Notes under the pieces: model-generated
The model's database searches: none
Seen by the model: only the letters and a program-made list of their open reading frames with translations
What the model was told of the DNA's origin: nothing
Assembly: GCF_030161395.1 (NCBI RefSeq)
Contig: NZ_BSST01000001.1
Coordinates: forward strand, 868,001 to 932,000
Length of the DNA: 64,000 nt
DNA from: Thalassotalea insulae
Lineage (GTDB): Bacteria > Pseudomonadota > Gammaproteobacteria > Enterobacterales > Alteromonadaceae
Direction: 5' to 3'
In this document: positions 43,802 through 51,869 of the stretch, piece after piece
Position numbering within the stretch: position 1 is the stretch's first letter
Layout of the letters: each line of letters opens with the position of its first letter
Made by a program: the position numbers and the translations under genes

Positions 43802-46646
43802 CCAACCCTCCGCTCACTAATCGAATCGGAATATACTGATCTTGTTGCTTCAACTGAGCTAGCATTGTACTTTGGCTAACTTTTGCCTCCGTGTGTTTTT
43901 GCTCAAACTCAGTTTGATAATCTTTAACCTGCTGCTCAGATGCTTCGCCAATTGTCACCTGACTGACAGGCTGATTGACTAACTCGTTAAACTGGCCATA
44001 AGTTAAGTCACCAACTAAACGCTCATCGATATCAAGCACAGCGATCACTTGTACAGGATCAGGTGAATTATCCAAGGTACAATTAACAGCTAACCACTGT
44101 CCTTGCTGCCAGCCTTGCGTAACCGCCATTTCATTAGAAATAACCAACTGATTATATTGCTCAAGTAGCTTAAATTCAGGCGTTAAGCTCGCTTGCCATT
44201 CCCCTTGATACCAAGTAGTTTTCAAGGCAAAGCTTGAAAATTCACTCGCTTCATCAGATATTTGTTCTCGATAATAAAACTGAGCAAGTAAGGCAGGGTT
44301 CAAACTAAAATTCAGTACTTGTTGCTGCCCCTGATTCAGTAATGGGCCTGCCACCTGTTGCTGATATTGAGTAATAGCCTGATTAGAGTTCCAGCCGGGT
44401 GCCCAGGTATACGGCATACTATCGCCATGCTTAGCTTTAGTCCCTTCCATGGAAAATCTATAACTATCCGATGACTGTGTTGCTTTTGTTTCATGAACAC
44501 TAATATTGGCCATTTTTGCCGTGCGACCACTGACCCGGTGACTTTCTCTGGCAATCGCCTGCTCATTATCAGCTAGTGAAACAGGCCAGTTGTTATCATG
44601 TTGTCGAAACATTTGGTGTAATGCGGCTAACGACTGTGCTTCATTTGCCAGTGGGTGAGTATTAAATAGCGACTCTGCCATTATCCCTAACCAGCGCCAG
44701 CTTTCTTGAACCGGTAACACACTTGGATGTACTTGATAAAAGCTTTGGATAACACCTTGATAGTTAACAAAGTGACCATCGCTTTCCGTAACAGGTGCTA
44801 CTGGCAAGACAATATCGGCAATTTCCGTTATTTGATTTTCACTATGATCTAAAGCAATTATGGTAAGGTCTTGTCGTTGCAGGCTAATGAGTTGTTCTGT
44901 AGAAAACTGAGATAACTCCTGCTCCAAAAAGATCACCCCATCAAACGTTTCCTTGCTGCCCTCTTTCAGCTGCTCAAGTACAGTTTCAACGGGTAAAGAC
45001 TGTTCATCCAACAACGATAACAGTCCAACGGAATTTGCCTGTGGCGCTACCATCACACTGCGCACGGGAATATCGGCCTCAGTTAATGCGTCAATAAAAG
45101 CTAAAACAGCAGCAAACAGTTGAGCAGAACCACTATTCCAACCGCCAATAATTAACGGTTTTTTCGCTTGCACCAACTTATTTAATAACGATGATACCCC
45201 TTCGTTTTCATAGGTTAATTCAGTTAATGGTGTATGACCTTTAACCAACTCTGCCATCAAGATTAACAATTCAATGGTGCATTGACTCGATTGCAATAAT
45301 ACTTGCTGTGCAACACTGTCAAGCTTAGTGTCCTGACGTTGCAACAGGTATAGTGGTGATAGTTGCTTACCTCCGATAGTCCTGACTGCACTATCTTGCC
45401 AGCTCGGCACACCTAACCTAGCGGCTTTATCAACGCTGATATTACGCAATGCCTGGCGCACAGCTAATGCCATTCTTGGTGCTGTTTGTGTTATGTCTTC
45501 ATCAACAATTAGCACAAAATCACTTTGTTCTATCTCTGCAATACTGACAGGGTTATTTTTTGCAAGGTACTGATGGTGTAGCGCGGCAAGCTGCATTTGA
45601 GTTTTGCTAAGTCCGAGTGAAAACCTGTCGTTGCCCACTAACTGCTTCAATAGATAATTAGCTTCATAACTCGCTCGGGCAGAGCCAATACCTAAGAAAC
45701 GTTTATTTTTAAAATGCACTAATGCTTTACTGACATCTAACTTAGTTAACTTATCAGGTGCATGTTGAGCAATGCCTTTTACAGATTTGAGCCGATACTC
45801 ACTATTAACAAAACCTATACCAAAGCGCCCGCGGTCACAGAGAAAATAACCGTTAATCTGCTGGTTATAACGATTCATCACCCGCCGAACACTACCATAG
45901 CGCTCACCAACACTAGTATTGCAACCAACAGTACAATGAGCGCACACAGAAGGAGCTGACTGCAAATCCCATTTTCGAGTGTAATGGGCAGAAAATAACT
46001 TGTTAGTAAAAACCCCGGTTGGGCACACTTCCACTAAGTTGCCACTAAACTCACTCTCCAGTTGCCCGTCTTGCTGCCGGCCAAAGTAGACCTGGTTTTT
46101 TGACCCAAAGACATCAAAATCATCACCGCCGGCATAATCCTTGTAATAACGGACACAGCGATAACAAGTAATGCAACGATTCATTTCGTGACCTATAAAT
46201 TCCCCGAGATACTGGTTAGTAAAGGTTCTCTTCTCTCCCTGATATTGACGCTGCGTATGCCCTGTCATTACCGTCATATCTTGCAGATGACACTCACCAC
46301 CTTCAGCACAAACCGGACAATCATGAGGGTGATTTGTCATCATCGCCGCAATCACCTGCTCTCTAAATTCAACCGCAGATTTATCAGTTAAGCCAATGCG
46401 CATCCCTTCAGTTACAGGAGTAGTGCAGGCCATCACTAATCGTCCCCGCTGATCATTTTCATCCTGATATTGCGTCACTGCACATTGGCGGCAGGCACCA
46501 ACCGAGCCCATAGAAGGATGCCAGCAAAAATAAGGTAAATTAAGTTTTTGCGATAAAACGCCTGCGAGTAAATTATTATCGCTTGCCACTTGATATGGCT
46601 GATCATCGATATAGATAGTGACTTTATTATTTTCTTTTTCCACCAT
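43791..46646 (-). CDS. nuoG: NADH-quinone oxidoreductase subunit G
   Basis: Start placed at 46646 (MVEKENNKVTIYIDD), two bases from the nuoF stop; the open frame to 46706 runs back into nuoF. The 951-residue protein has a 2Fe-2S domain (YFCWHPSMGSVGACRQCAV), a His-Cys3 4Fe-4S site (HPHDCPVCAEGGEC), a CITCYRC site and the CAHCTVGC plus later Cys set (N7 cluster) present only in some bacteria, E. coli included. A long molybdopterin-oxidoreductase-like region without cofactor follows. It is somewhat longer than E. coli NuoG (908). Confidence 0.95.
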   Translation of the reverse strand: MVEKENNKVTIYIDDQPYQVASDNNLLAGVLSQKLNLPYFCWHPSMGSVGACRQCAVTQYQDENDQRGRLVMACTTPVTEGMRIGLTDKSAVEFREQVIAAMMTNHPHDCPVCAEGGECHLQDMTVMTGHTQRQYQGEKRTFTNQYLGEFIGHEMNRCITCYRCVRYYKDYAGGDDFDVFGSKNQVYFGRQQDGQLESEFSGNLVEVCPTGVFTNKLFSAHYTRKWDLQSAPSVCAHCTVGCNTSVGERYGSVRRVMNRYNQQINGYFLCDRGRFGIGFVNSEYRLKSVKGIAQHAPDKLTKLDVSKALVHFKNKRFLGIGSARASYEANYLLKQLVGNDRFSLGLSKTQMQLAALHHQYLAKNNPVSIAEIEQSDFVLIVDEDITQTAPRMALAVRQALRNISVDKAARLGVPSWQDSAVRTIGGKQLSPLYLLQRQDTKLDSVAQQVLLQSSQCTIELLILMAELVKGHTPLTELTYENEGVSSLLNKLVQAKKPLIIGGWNSGSAQLFAAVLAFIDALTEADIPVRSVMVAPQANSVGLLSLLDEQSLPVETVLEQLKEGSKETFDGVIFLEQELSQFSTEQLISLQRQDLTIIALDHSENQITEIADIVLPVAPVTESDGHFVNYQGVIQSFYQVHPSVLPVQESWRWLGIMAESLFNTHPLANEAQSLAALHQMFRQHDNNWPVSLADNEQAIARESHRVSGRTAKMANISVHETKATQSSDSYRFSMEGTKAKHGDSMPYTWAPGWNSNQAITQYQQQVAGPLLNQGQQQVLNFSLNPALLAQFYYREQISDEASEFSSFALKTTWYQGEWQASLTPEFKLLEQYNQLVISNEMAVTQGWQQGQWLAVNCTLDNSPDPVQVIAVLDIDERLVGDLTYGQFNELVNQPVSQVTIGEASEQQVKDYQTEFEQKHTEAKVSQSTMLAQLKQQDQYIPIRLVSGGLDDV

Positions 46647-46647
46647 G

Positions 46648-47949
46648 TTAATGCCCCCCATGATAAGGACAACAGTGCTTCTCGATATGCTCAACAAAGT
46701 CATCATTAAAGTATTTTAGGGCACTTCTAAGTGGCTCTACCGCCCCGGGGGCAAGTGCACAATGGGTTTTTCCTATCCACATAAAATCACAAAGCTTTAA
46801 TAGCTCATCAATATCATTGAGCGTGCCTTTTCCTTGCTCGATGCGAGTTAAGATTTCTACCGCCCAGGGCGTACCATCTCGACACGGTGTACACCAACCA
46901 CAAGATTCCTGCGCAAAAAATTGCAATAAATTTAGCACCATGGCAACAGGACAATTTTTATCATCGAGCACGATTAATCCAGCAGTACCAAGCCGGCTGC
47001 CAACTTTAGCAATTGAGTCATAATCCATCGGTGTATCTAAGTGCTCTGGCAAAAGAAAATCTGTCGATGCGCCGCCTGGTAGCAGCCCTTTTAATTTAAG
47101 GCCATCACATAAACCACCGGCATGTTCATTAAGTACCTGTCCTATAGTCACTCCCATCGGCAACTCCCAAAGACCAGGAGTTTTAACCCGACCGCAAGCA
47201 CCATAAATTTTGCTGCCAGCATCACTATCAGGTGAAATTTCCTGAAACCAGTTAATGCCATGTTTTAAAATGTGAGGAAGGTTACTTAACGTTTCGACAT
47301 TGTTAACAATCGTCGGTTTACCGAATAGGCCAGCAACTTGAGGAAATGGTGGTTTTGCTCTCGGATTTGCCCGCTTACCTTCAAGCGCATTAATCAACGC
47401 CGTTTCTTCACCACAAATGTAGCGGCCAGCACTAGTGTGTAAGTACAAATCCAACTGATAACCTTGCTGTTGAATATTTTCGCCAAGCCAACCGGCCTGA
47501 TAAGCTTCATTAATCGCACTTTGCAACCGTTTGGCTGCAAGGTGATATTCACCACGTAAAAAGATATAGGCCTTGTTCGCTCCTATGGTATAAGCGGCGA
47601 TGATCATCGCCTCAATCAACTGATGCGGCACACCTTCAAGCAGCAACCGGTCTTTGAAGGTGCCAGGTTCCATCTCGTCCGCATTACAAACAAGGTATTT
47701 ATTCTCTCTAGCTCGGCTATCACCGGCATCAAATTGAGGAACAAAGCTCCACTTCACTCCAGTTGGAAAACCTGCACCGCCACGTCCTTTTAATCCTGAT
47801 GCTTTTACTATCTCCAGCACTTCCTCAGGGCTATGTTCACATAGGGCTTTACGCGCACCAGCATATCCGCCCTGAGCACTGTACTGCTGAAAGTTTAACG
47901 GTTCAGACAAGTTCACCAAATGCGTTAATGGTTGAGTCATTGCATTCAT
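46648..47949 (-). CDS. nuoF: NADH-quinone oxidoreductase subunit F (NADH-binding flavoprotein)
   Basis: A 433-residue subunit holding FMN, the NADH site and cluster N3. Motifs: LKGRGGAGFPTGVKWSF (nucleotide loop), NADEMEPGTFKDR, GAGAYICGEET-like YICGEETALINALEG, and ESCGWCTPCRDG with a later Cys for N3. The start ATG overlaps the nuoE stop as ATGA; a second ATG (MTQPL) lies three codons on. Confidence 0.96.
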   Translation of the reverse strand: MNAMTQPLTHLVNLSEPLNFQQYSAQGGYAGARKALCEHSPEEVLEIVKASGLKGRGGAGFPTGVKWSFVPQFDAGDSRARENKYLVCNADEMEPGTFKDRLLLEGVPHQLIEAMIIAAYTIGANKAYIFLRGEYHLAAKRLQSAINEAYQAGWLGENIQQQGYQLDLYLHTSAGRYICGEETALINALEGKRANPRAKPPFPQVAGLFGKPTIVNNVETLSNLPHILKHGINWFQEISPDSDAGSKIYGACGRVKTPGLWELPMGVTIGQVLNEHAGGLCDGLKLKGLLPGGASTDFLLPEHLDTPMDYDSIAKVGSRLGTAGLIVLDDKNCPVAMVLNLLQFFAQESCGWCTPCRDGTPWAVEILTRIEQGKGTLNDIDELLKLCDFMWIGKTHCALAPGAVEPLRSALKYFNDDFVEHIEKHCCPYHGGH

Positions 47950-48482
47950 GGTTGCTCTCCATTAACTTGCTCAACGCCCTGCTGATATTGCTGTAAAATA
48001 TCGATTGCAGTATCGGCAGTTAATTGCTGATAATGCTGCTGCCCTATCATCATTACTGGCGATTTATCACAGCCCCCTAAACAGGCATTTGACAGCAAAG
48101 TAAACAGGCCATCGTCTGTCGTTTGGCCATAATCAATATTTAAATAACCTTTAATCGCTGCCAGCACTTCGGCATAACCAGTTAGATGACAACTGACGCT
48201 ATCGCACAAGTGGATCACATGTTTACCAACGGGTTGTCGATATATCAGGTTATAAAATGTAGCGACACCTTCAAGCTCGGCACTCGACATCTTCAAATAA
48301 GCAGCAATTGCCATCAGGGAATCATCACTGATCCAGCCACGATTAGCCTGGACGATTTTTAACGCTTCAATACCAGCAGCTTCACGAGTTTCCATAATGC
48401 TGATCTCATGATCTATTTCTGCCAACTCAGTCGCAGTAAGATATTTTAACGGGTGCGGGATCAGTTGTTTGACAATATTCAT
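47946..48482 (-). CDS. nuoE: NADH-quinone oxidoreductase subunit E
   Basis: The start is set at 48482 (MNIVKQLIPHPLKYL), four bases after the nuoCD stop; the longer open frame to 48536 lies within nuoCD. The 178-residue thioredoxin-like subunit binds 2Fe-2S cluster N1a through CDSVSC and CLGGC. GVATFYNLIYRQPVGKHVI is characteristic. Confidence 0.94.
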   Translation of the reverse strand: MNIVKQLIPHPLKYLTATELAEIDHEISIMETREAAGIEALKIVQANRGWISDDSLMAIAAYLKMSSAELEGVATFYNLIYRQPVGKHVIHLCDSVSCHLTGYAEVLAAIKGYLNIDYGQTTDDGLFTLLSNACLGGCDKSPVMMIGQQHYQQLTADTAIDILQQYQQGVEQVNGEQP

Positions 48483-48486
48483 AAGA

Positions 48487-50283
48487 CTACCTGTCGACAT
48501 CAGCCATGACGTAATCGACACTACCAAGCGTCGCAATTAAATCTGCGATCATCTGTCCTTTGCTGATCACGGGTAACATTTGCAAATGAGCAAAACTGGG
48601 TGTTCGAATGCGAGTGCGATAACTCATGGTAGAGCCATCGCTGATCAAGTGATAAGCCATAATACCTTTTGTTGCTTCGACTCCAACCGAGACTTCACCA
48701 GCCGGGATCACCGGCCCCCAAGAGACATTGACAAAATGAGGGATCAAAGTATCAATATCTGTCATCGTTTGTGCTTTATTCGGTGGTGTGGTTTGTGGAT
48801 GTTCTGCTTTATAAGGTCCTTCCGGCATGTTATTTAAACATTGCTCAATAATACGAATACTTTGGCGCATCTCTTCCACTCGCACCCGACACCTGTCATA
48901 ACAATCACCATTTTCTGCGATCGGTACCTCAAAATCGAATTGATCATAGCCACTGTATGGGCGCTGTTTGCGCATATCCCAGGAAAATCCGGTTGCTCTT
49001 AAGCCCGGACCTGTCACTCCCCACTCAATTGCTTCTTTAGTACTATAAGCACCAATACCAACGGTACGTCTCTTTAATATCGAGTTTTGCATCACCATTT
49101 TTTCATATTGATCGAGACGCTTTGGCAGATAATTAACATAATCACGCACAAGCTTATCCCAGCCTTTTGGCAAATCAGACGCTATACCGCCAATGCGAAA
49201 CCAGCTTGGATGCATACGAGCGCCAGTAAAGGCTTCAATAATGCCAAACAGCTTTTCTCGATCGATAAACATATAAAAGATCGGTGAAAGTGCGCCGATA
49301 TCTTGGGCAAAGGTGCCATAAAATAATAAGTGACTTAAGATCCGAAACATTTCCGCCGTCATAATGCGGATCACTTTTGCCCGATCCGGTACCGTAATGC
49401 CCGCTAGTTTTTCCACCGCCATCACATAGGGGAAGTTATTCATCACTCCGCCGAGGTAGTCTATGCGGTCGGTATAAGGGATATAGCTATGCCATGATTG
49501 ACGTTCCCCCATTTTTTCAGCACCACGGTGGTGATAGCCAATATCAGGTACACAATCGACAATTTCTTCACCGTCCATTTGCAGCACAATCCGAAATGCA
49601 CCATGAACACTAGGATGATTAGGACCCAGATTAAGAAACATAAAATCATTATCTCGCCCCTGACGCTTCATTCCCCAAGCTTCAGGATTAAACTGCAATG
49701 CTTGCTGTTCTTCATCTTGCTTTGACGGCGGTAGCGTAAAGGGATCCATTTCTGTCGCCCGCGCAGGATGTGTTTTTAATAATGGGTGCCCTTGCCAGGT
49801 TAGTGGCATTAAAATACGGGTTAAAAATGGATGGTTATCAAACACGATACCGAACATGTCCCAAATTTCACGTTCATACCAGTTTGCATTTGGCCAATAA
49901 TGACAAACACTTGAAAGTGATTTATCCGCTCTATTTAGCGCTACTTTGATTCTGAGGTCACTATTACGTTCATAGGAGATTAAGTGATAACTCACAGTAA
50001 AATCTTTAACATGTCCCGCTTTGCCATCACGTTCAGTTTCATCGATAGCTGTAATATCAAAGCACAGTTCAAACGGCTTTGCTAAATCAAACCTTACAAC
50101 CTGCATCAGCTGACAAAGCTGTTCTCTCGTTACCCAAAAAGTGGGGATTTGATCAACGATATTTTCAATAGCTGTCACAGGAGTAAGCTGCAAACCACTA
50201 TCCTGTATTAAGATTTCGTCCACTATCGGTAATGGCTGATTAGGCTGCCAATCTTGGCTCGCTGCTAAATTAACACTGACCAT
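48487..50283 (-). CDS. nuoCD: NADH-quinone oxidoreductase fused subunit C/D
   Basis: A 598-residue fusion of the 30-kDa NuoC domain (about 1-185, with REIWDMFGIVFDNHPFLTRILMP) and the 49-kDa NuoD domain (about 205-598, with NLGPNHPSVHGAFRI, DIGYHHRGAEKMGE and CYDRCRVRVEEM). NuoD forms the quinone pocket near cluster N2. The fusion is standard in E. coli-like gammaproteobacteria. Its ATG overlaps the nuoB TAA by one base. Confidence 0.96.
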   Translation of the reverse strand: MVSVNLAASQDWQPNQPLPIVDEILIQDSGLQLTPVTAIENIVDQIPTFWVTREQLCQLMQVVRFDLAKPFELCFDITAIDETERDGKAGHVKDFTVSYHLISYERNSDLRIKVALNRADKSLSSVCHYWPNANWYEREIWDMFGIVFDNHPFLTRILMPLTWQGHPLLKTHPARATEMDPFTLPPSKQDEEQQALQFNPEAWGMKRQGRDNDFMFLNLGPNHPSVHGAFRIVLQMDGEEIVDCVPDIGYHHRGAEKMGERQSWHSYIPYTDRIDYLGGVMNNFPYVMAVEKLAGITVPDRAKVIRIMTAEMFRILSHLLFYGTFAQDIGALSPIFYMFIDREKLFGIIEAFTGARMHPSWFRIGGIASDLPKGWDKLVRDYVNYLPKRLDQYEKMVMQNSILKRRTVGIGAYSTKEAIEWGVTGPGLRATGFSWDMRKQRPYSGYDQFDFEVPIAENGDCYDRCRVRVEEMRQSIRIIEQCLNNMPEGPYKAEHPQTTPPNKAQTMTDIDTLIPHFVNVSWGPVIPAGEVSVGVEATKGIMAYHLISDGSTMSYRTRIRTPSFAHLQMLPVISKGQMIADLIATLGSVDYVMADVDR

Positions 50284-50921
50284 TACACCGAATCCGGTTG
50301 ATCAAGTTCAGTGACATTAATGCGCTCTTGCTGCTTAATATCACGGAGGGAAGGTTTTTTGATCTGGCTGACATTCTGCTCCCCGACCACCCAACTCAAT
50401 GGCCTTGGCTGATGGGCGATAGAATTTTGCAATAATAATAACGCTTCCAATAATGCTTCAGGACGAGGGGGACAACCAGGCACATAAACATCGACCGGAA
50501 TAAACTTATCAACGCCTTGAACCACGCTGTAAATATCGTACATACCGCCAGAATTGGCACAGGAGCCCATGGAAATAATCCATTTCGGTTCTAATAACTG
50601 CTCATAAAGGTGTTGTACCACAGGTGCCATTTTTCGAAAGCAGGTACCAGAAATAACCATTAAATCTGCTTGTCTGGGGGTAGCACGGATCACTTCGGCA
50701 CCAAAACGGGCAATATCATGTCGAGAGGTAAAGCTAGTTGCCATTTCAACGTAGCAGCAACTGAGACCAAAATTAAATGGCCACACGGAATTTTTGCGTC
50801 CCCAGTTGATCATATCATCGAGCTTGGCCATAAAAACATTGCGTTTTAGTTCCTGCTCGGCAATATCTTCCGCCGCAGACATCGCTTGGTCTAATTTAGC
50901 TTTAGTTAACGACCATTCCAT
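50283..50921 (-). CDS. nuoB: NADH-quinone oxidoreductase subunit B (cluster N2)
   Basis: A 212-residue subunit binding the terminal 4Fe-4S cluster N2 with a tandem Cys pair (GLSCCYVEM) plus Cys in SGTCFRK, GSCANSGG and VPGCPPRPE. It hands electrons to quinone. It overlaps nuoA by one base (TAATG). Confidence 0.96.
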   Translation of the reverse strand: MEWSLTKAKLDQAMSAAEDIAEQELKRNVFMAKLDDMINWGRKNSVWPFNFGLSCCYVEMATSFTSRHDIARFGAEVIRATPRQADLMVISGTCFRKMAPVVQHLYEQLLEPKWIISMGSCANSGGMYDIYSVVQGVDKFIPVDVYVPGCPPRPEALLEALLLLQNSIAHQPRPLSWVVGEQNVSQIKKPSLRDIKQQERINVTELDQPDSV

Positions 50922-51361
50922 TAGTCACCTCTCACTAAGTTACCGTGGGTGGAAGCTGCCAATTGATTCTGCCGATAAGGTAAATGCCGTTTTTTTAACG
51001 ATAACGCACCAATACGCCAGATATAAACTAAGGCAGCTAGTAGCACAAATATAAAAACGCTGGCTTCAATAAACCCCATCCAGCCGACCTCATCAAAGGC
51101 AATAACCCAAGCAAATAGATAAATAGTTTCTAAATCAAATATCACGAAAAAGATAGCGTAGAGAAAGAAGTGGCTGGTAAAACGGGGTTTATTATCGCTG
51201 ACAGAAATTACGCCAGACTCGTAGGGAATATTCTTGGCGCGAGTACGAGTTTTAGGGCCAAGCATGTATGACAACGCCATCATCACCACTAGCATCAGCG
51301 CTAAAATGATAAAATACGCGGCTATTGGCCATAATTGCTCAATAAGATTTGCTTTTTCCAC
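50921..51361 (-). CDS. nuoA: NADH-quinone oxidoreductase subunit A
   Basis: The open frame extends to 51442, but the GTG at 51361 sits 4 bases after GGAGG and gives a 146-residue protein, matching the usual length (147 in E. coli), so it is chosen. There are three membrane helices, the conserved loop KNIPYESGVISV and FFVIFDLETIYLFAW with acidic residues. It is the first gene of the nuo operon. Confidence 0.92.
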   Translation of the reverse strand: MEKANLIEQLWPIAAYFIILALMLVVMMALSYMLGPKTRTRAKNIPYESGVISVSDNKPRFTSHFFLYAIFFVIFDLETIYLFAWVIAFDEVGWMGFIEASVFIFVLLAALVYIWRIGALSLKKRHLPYRQNQLAASTHGNLVRGD

Positions 51362-51551
51362 AACGCCTCCAAAAACCTTAACACAAATAGTGCTAATGAA
51401 ATCGATAGACAGCTGGCTTACCGAACATGGTGCTGGTGACAACGGTGAGCTTGACGCTCAACAAATATCACAAGCTAACTCGTAAAAAACTCTTACTCTC
51501 ACTATAAGACAAGGCAATAAAATTGCAAATTTTCTTTAATAATCAACAACT

Positions 51552-51565
51552 TTGAATAACATCAA
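51552..51565. promoter_or_regulatory. FNR/CRP-family-like site upstream of nuoA
   Basis: TTGAATAACATCAA differs from the FNR consensus TTGAT-N4-ATCAA at one base. It lies about 190 bp upstream of the nuoA GTG; in E. coli FNR and ArcA repress nuo without oxygen. Confidence 0.4.
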
Positions 51566-51580
51566 ACAAATAAATATCTG

Positions 51581-51602
51581 TGACAGTAAAATAATACTGT
51601 CA
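51581..51602. promoter_or_regulatory. Perfect inverted repeat TGACAGTA-N6-TACTGTCA upstream of nuoA
   Basis: 8-bp perfect arms with a 6-bp AT spacer, 16 bp from the FNR-like site. The 22-bp dyad is the size of a dimeric regulator's operator. Confidence 0.45.
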
Positions 51603-51794
51603 ACAAATTAGAATAATTGTGAGCGTCGCTAATATTTGACGCAGGAATATTTATTCACTTAACTGATAGCGCATCAGATCTGATAAACTTCCACTGGTAT
51701 TATTATATTATTGTTATTATCCGAATAGGCATCCTCATAAATACTAAGTAGAATAAATAGCTTACAAACTATGGTGATAATCTCAGTATAGAAA

Positions 51795-51837
51795 AAAAAA
51801 CTTTATTTGCTTAGTTATTAAACAAATAAAGTTTTTT
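51795..51837 (-). terminator. Terminator downstream of the LonB-like protease gene
   Basis: A 15-bp perfect stem (AAAAAACTTTATTTG / CAAATAAAGTTTTTT) with a 13-nt loop, 33 bases beyond the protease stop on the minus strand and ending in a T-run. Confidence 0.82.
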
Positions 51838-51869
51838 CAATAAAAATTAGCTCACGACTGTATCAAACG

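Larger units (their letters stand above)
51362..51794. other. Upstream region of the nuo operon
   Basis: About 430 bp of AT-rich DNA without a credible gene. It carries a perfect inverted repeat and an FNR-like site, described separately; no confident -10/-35 pair was found. Confidence 0.5.
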
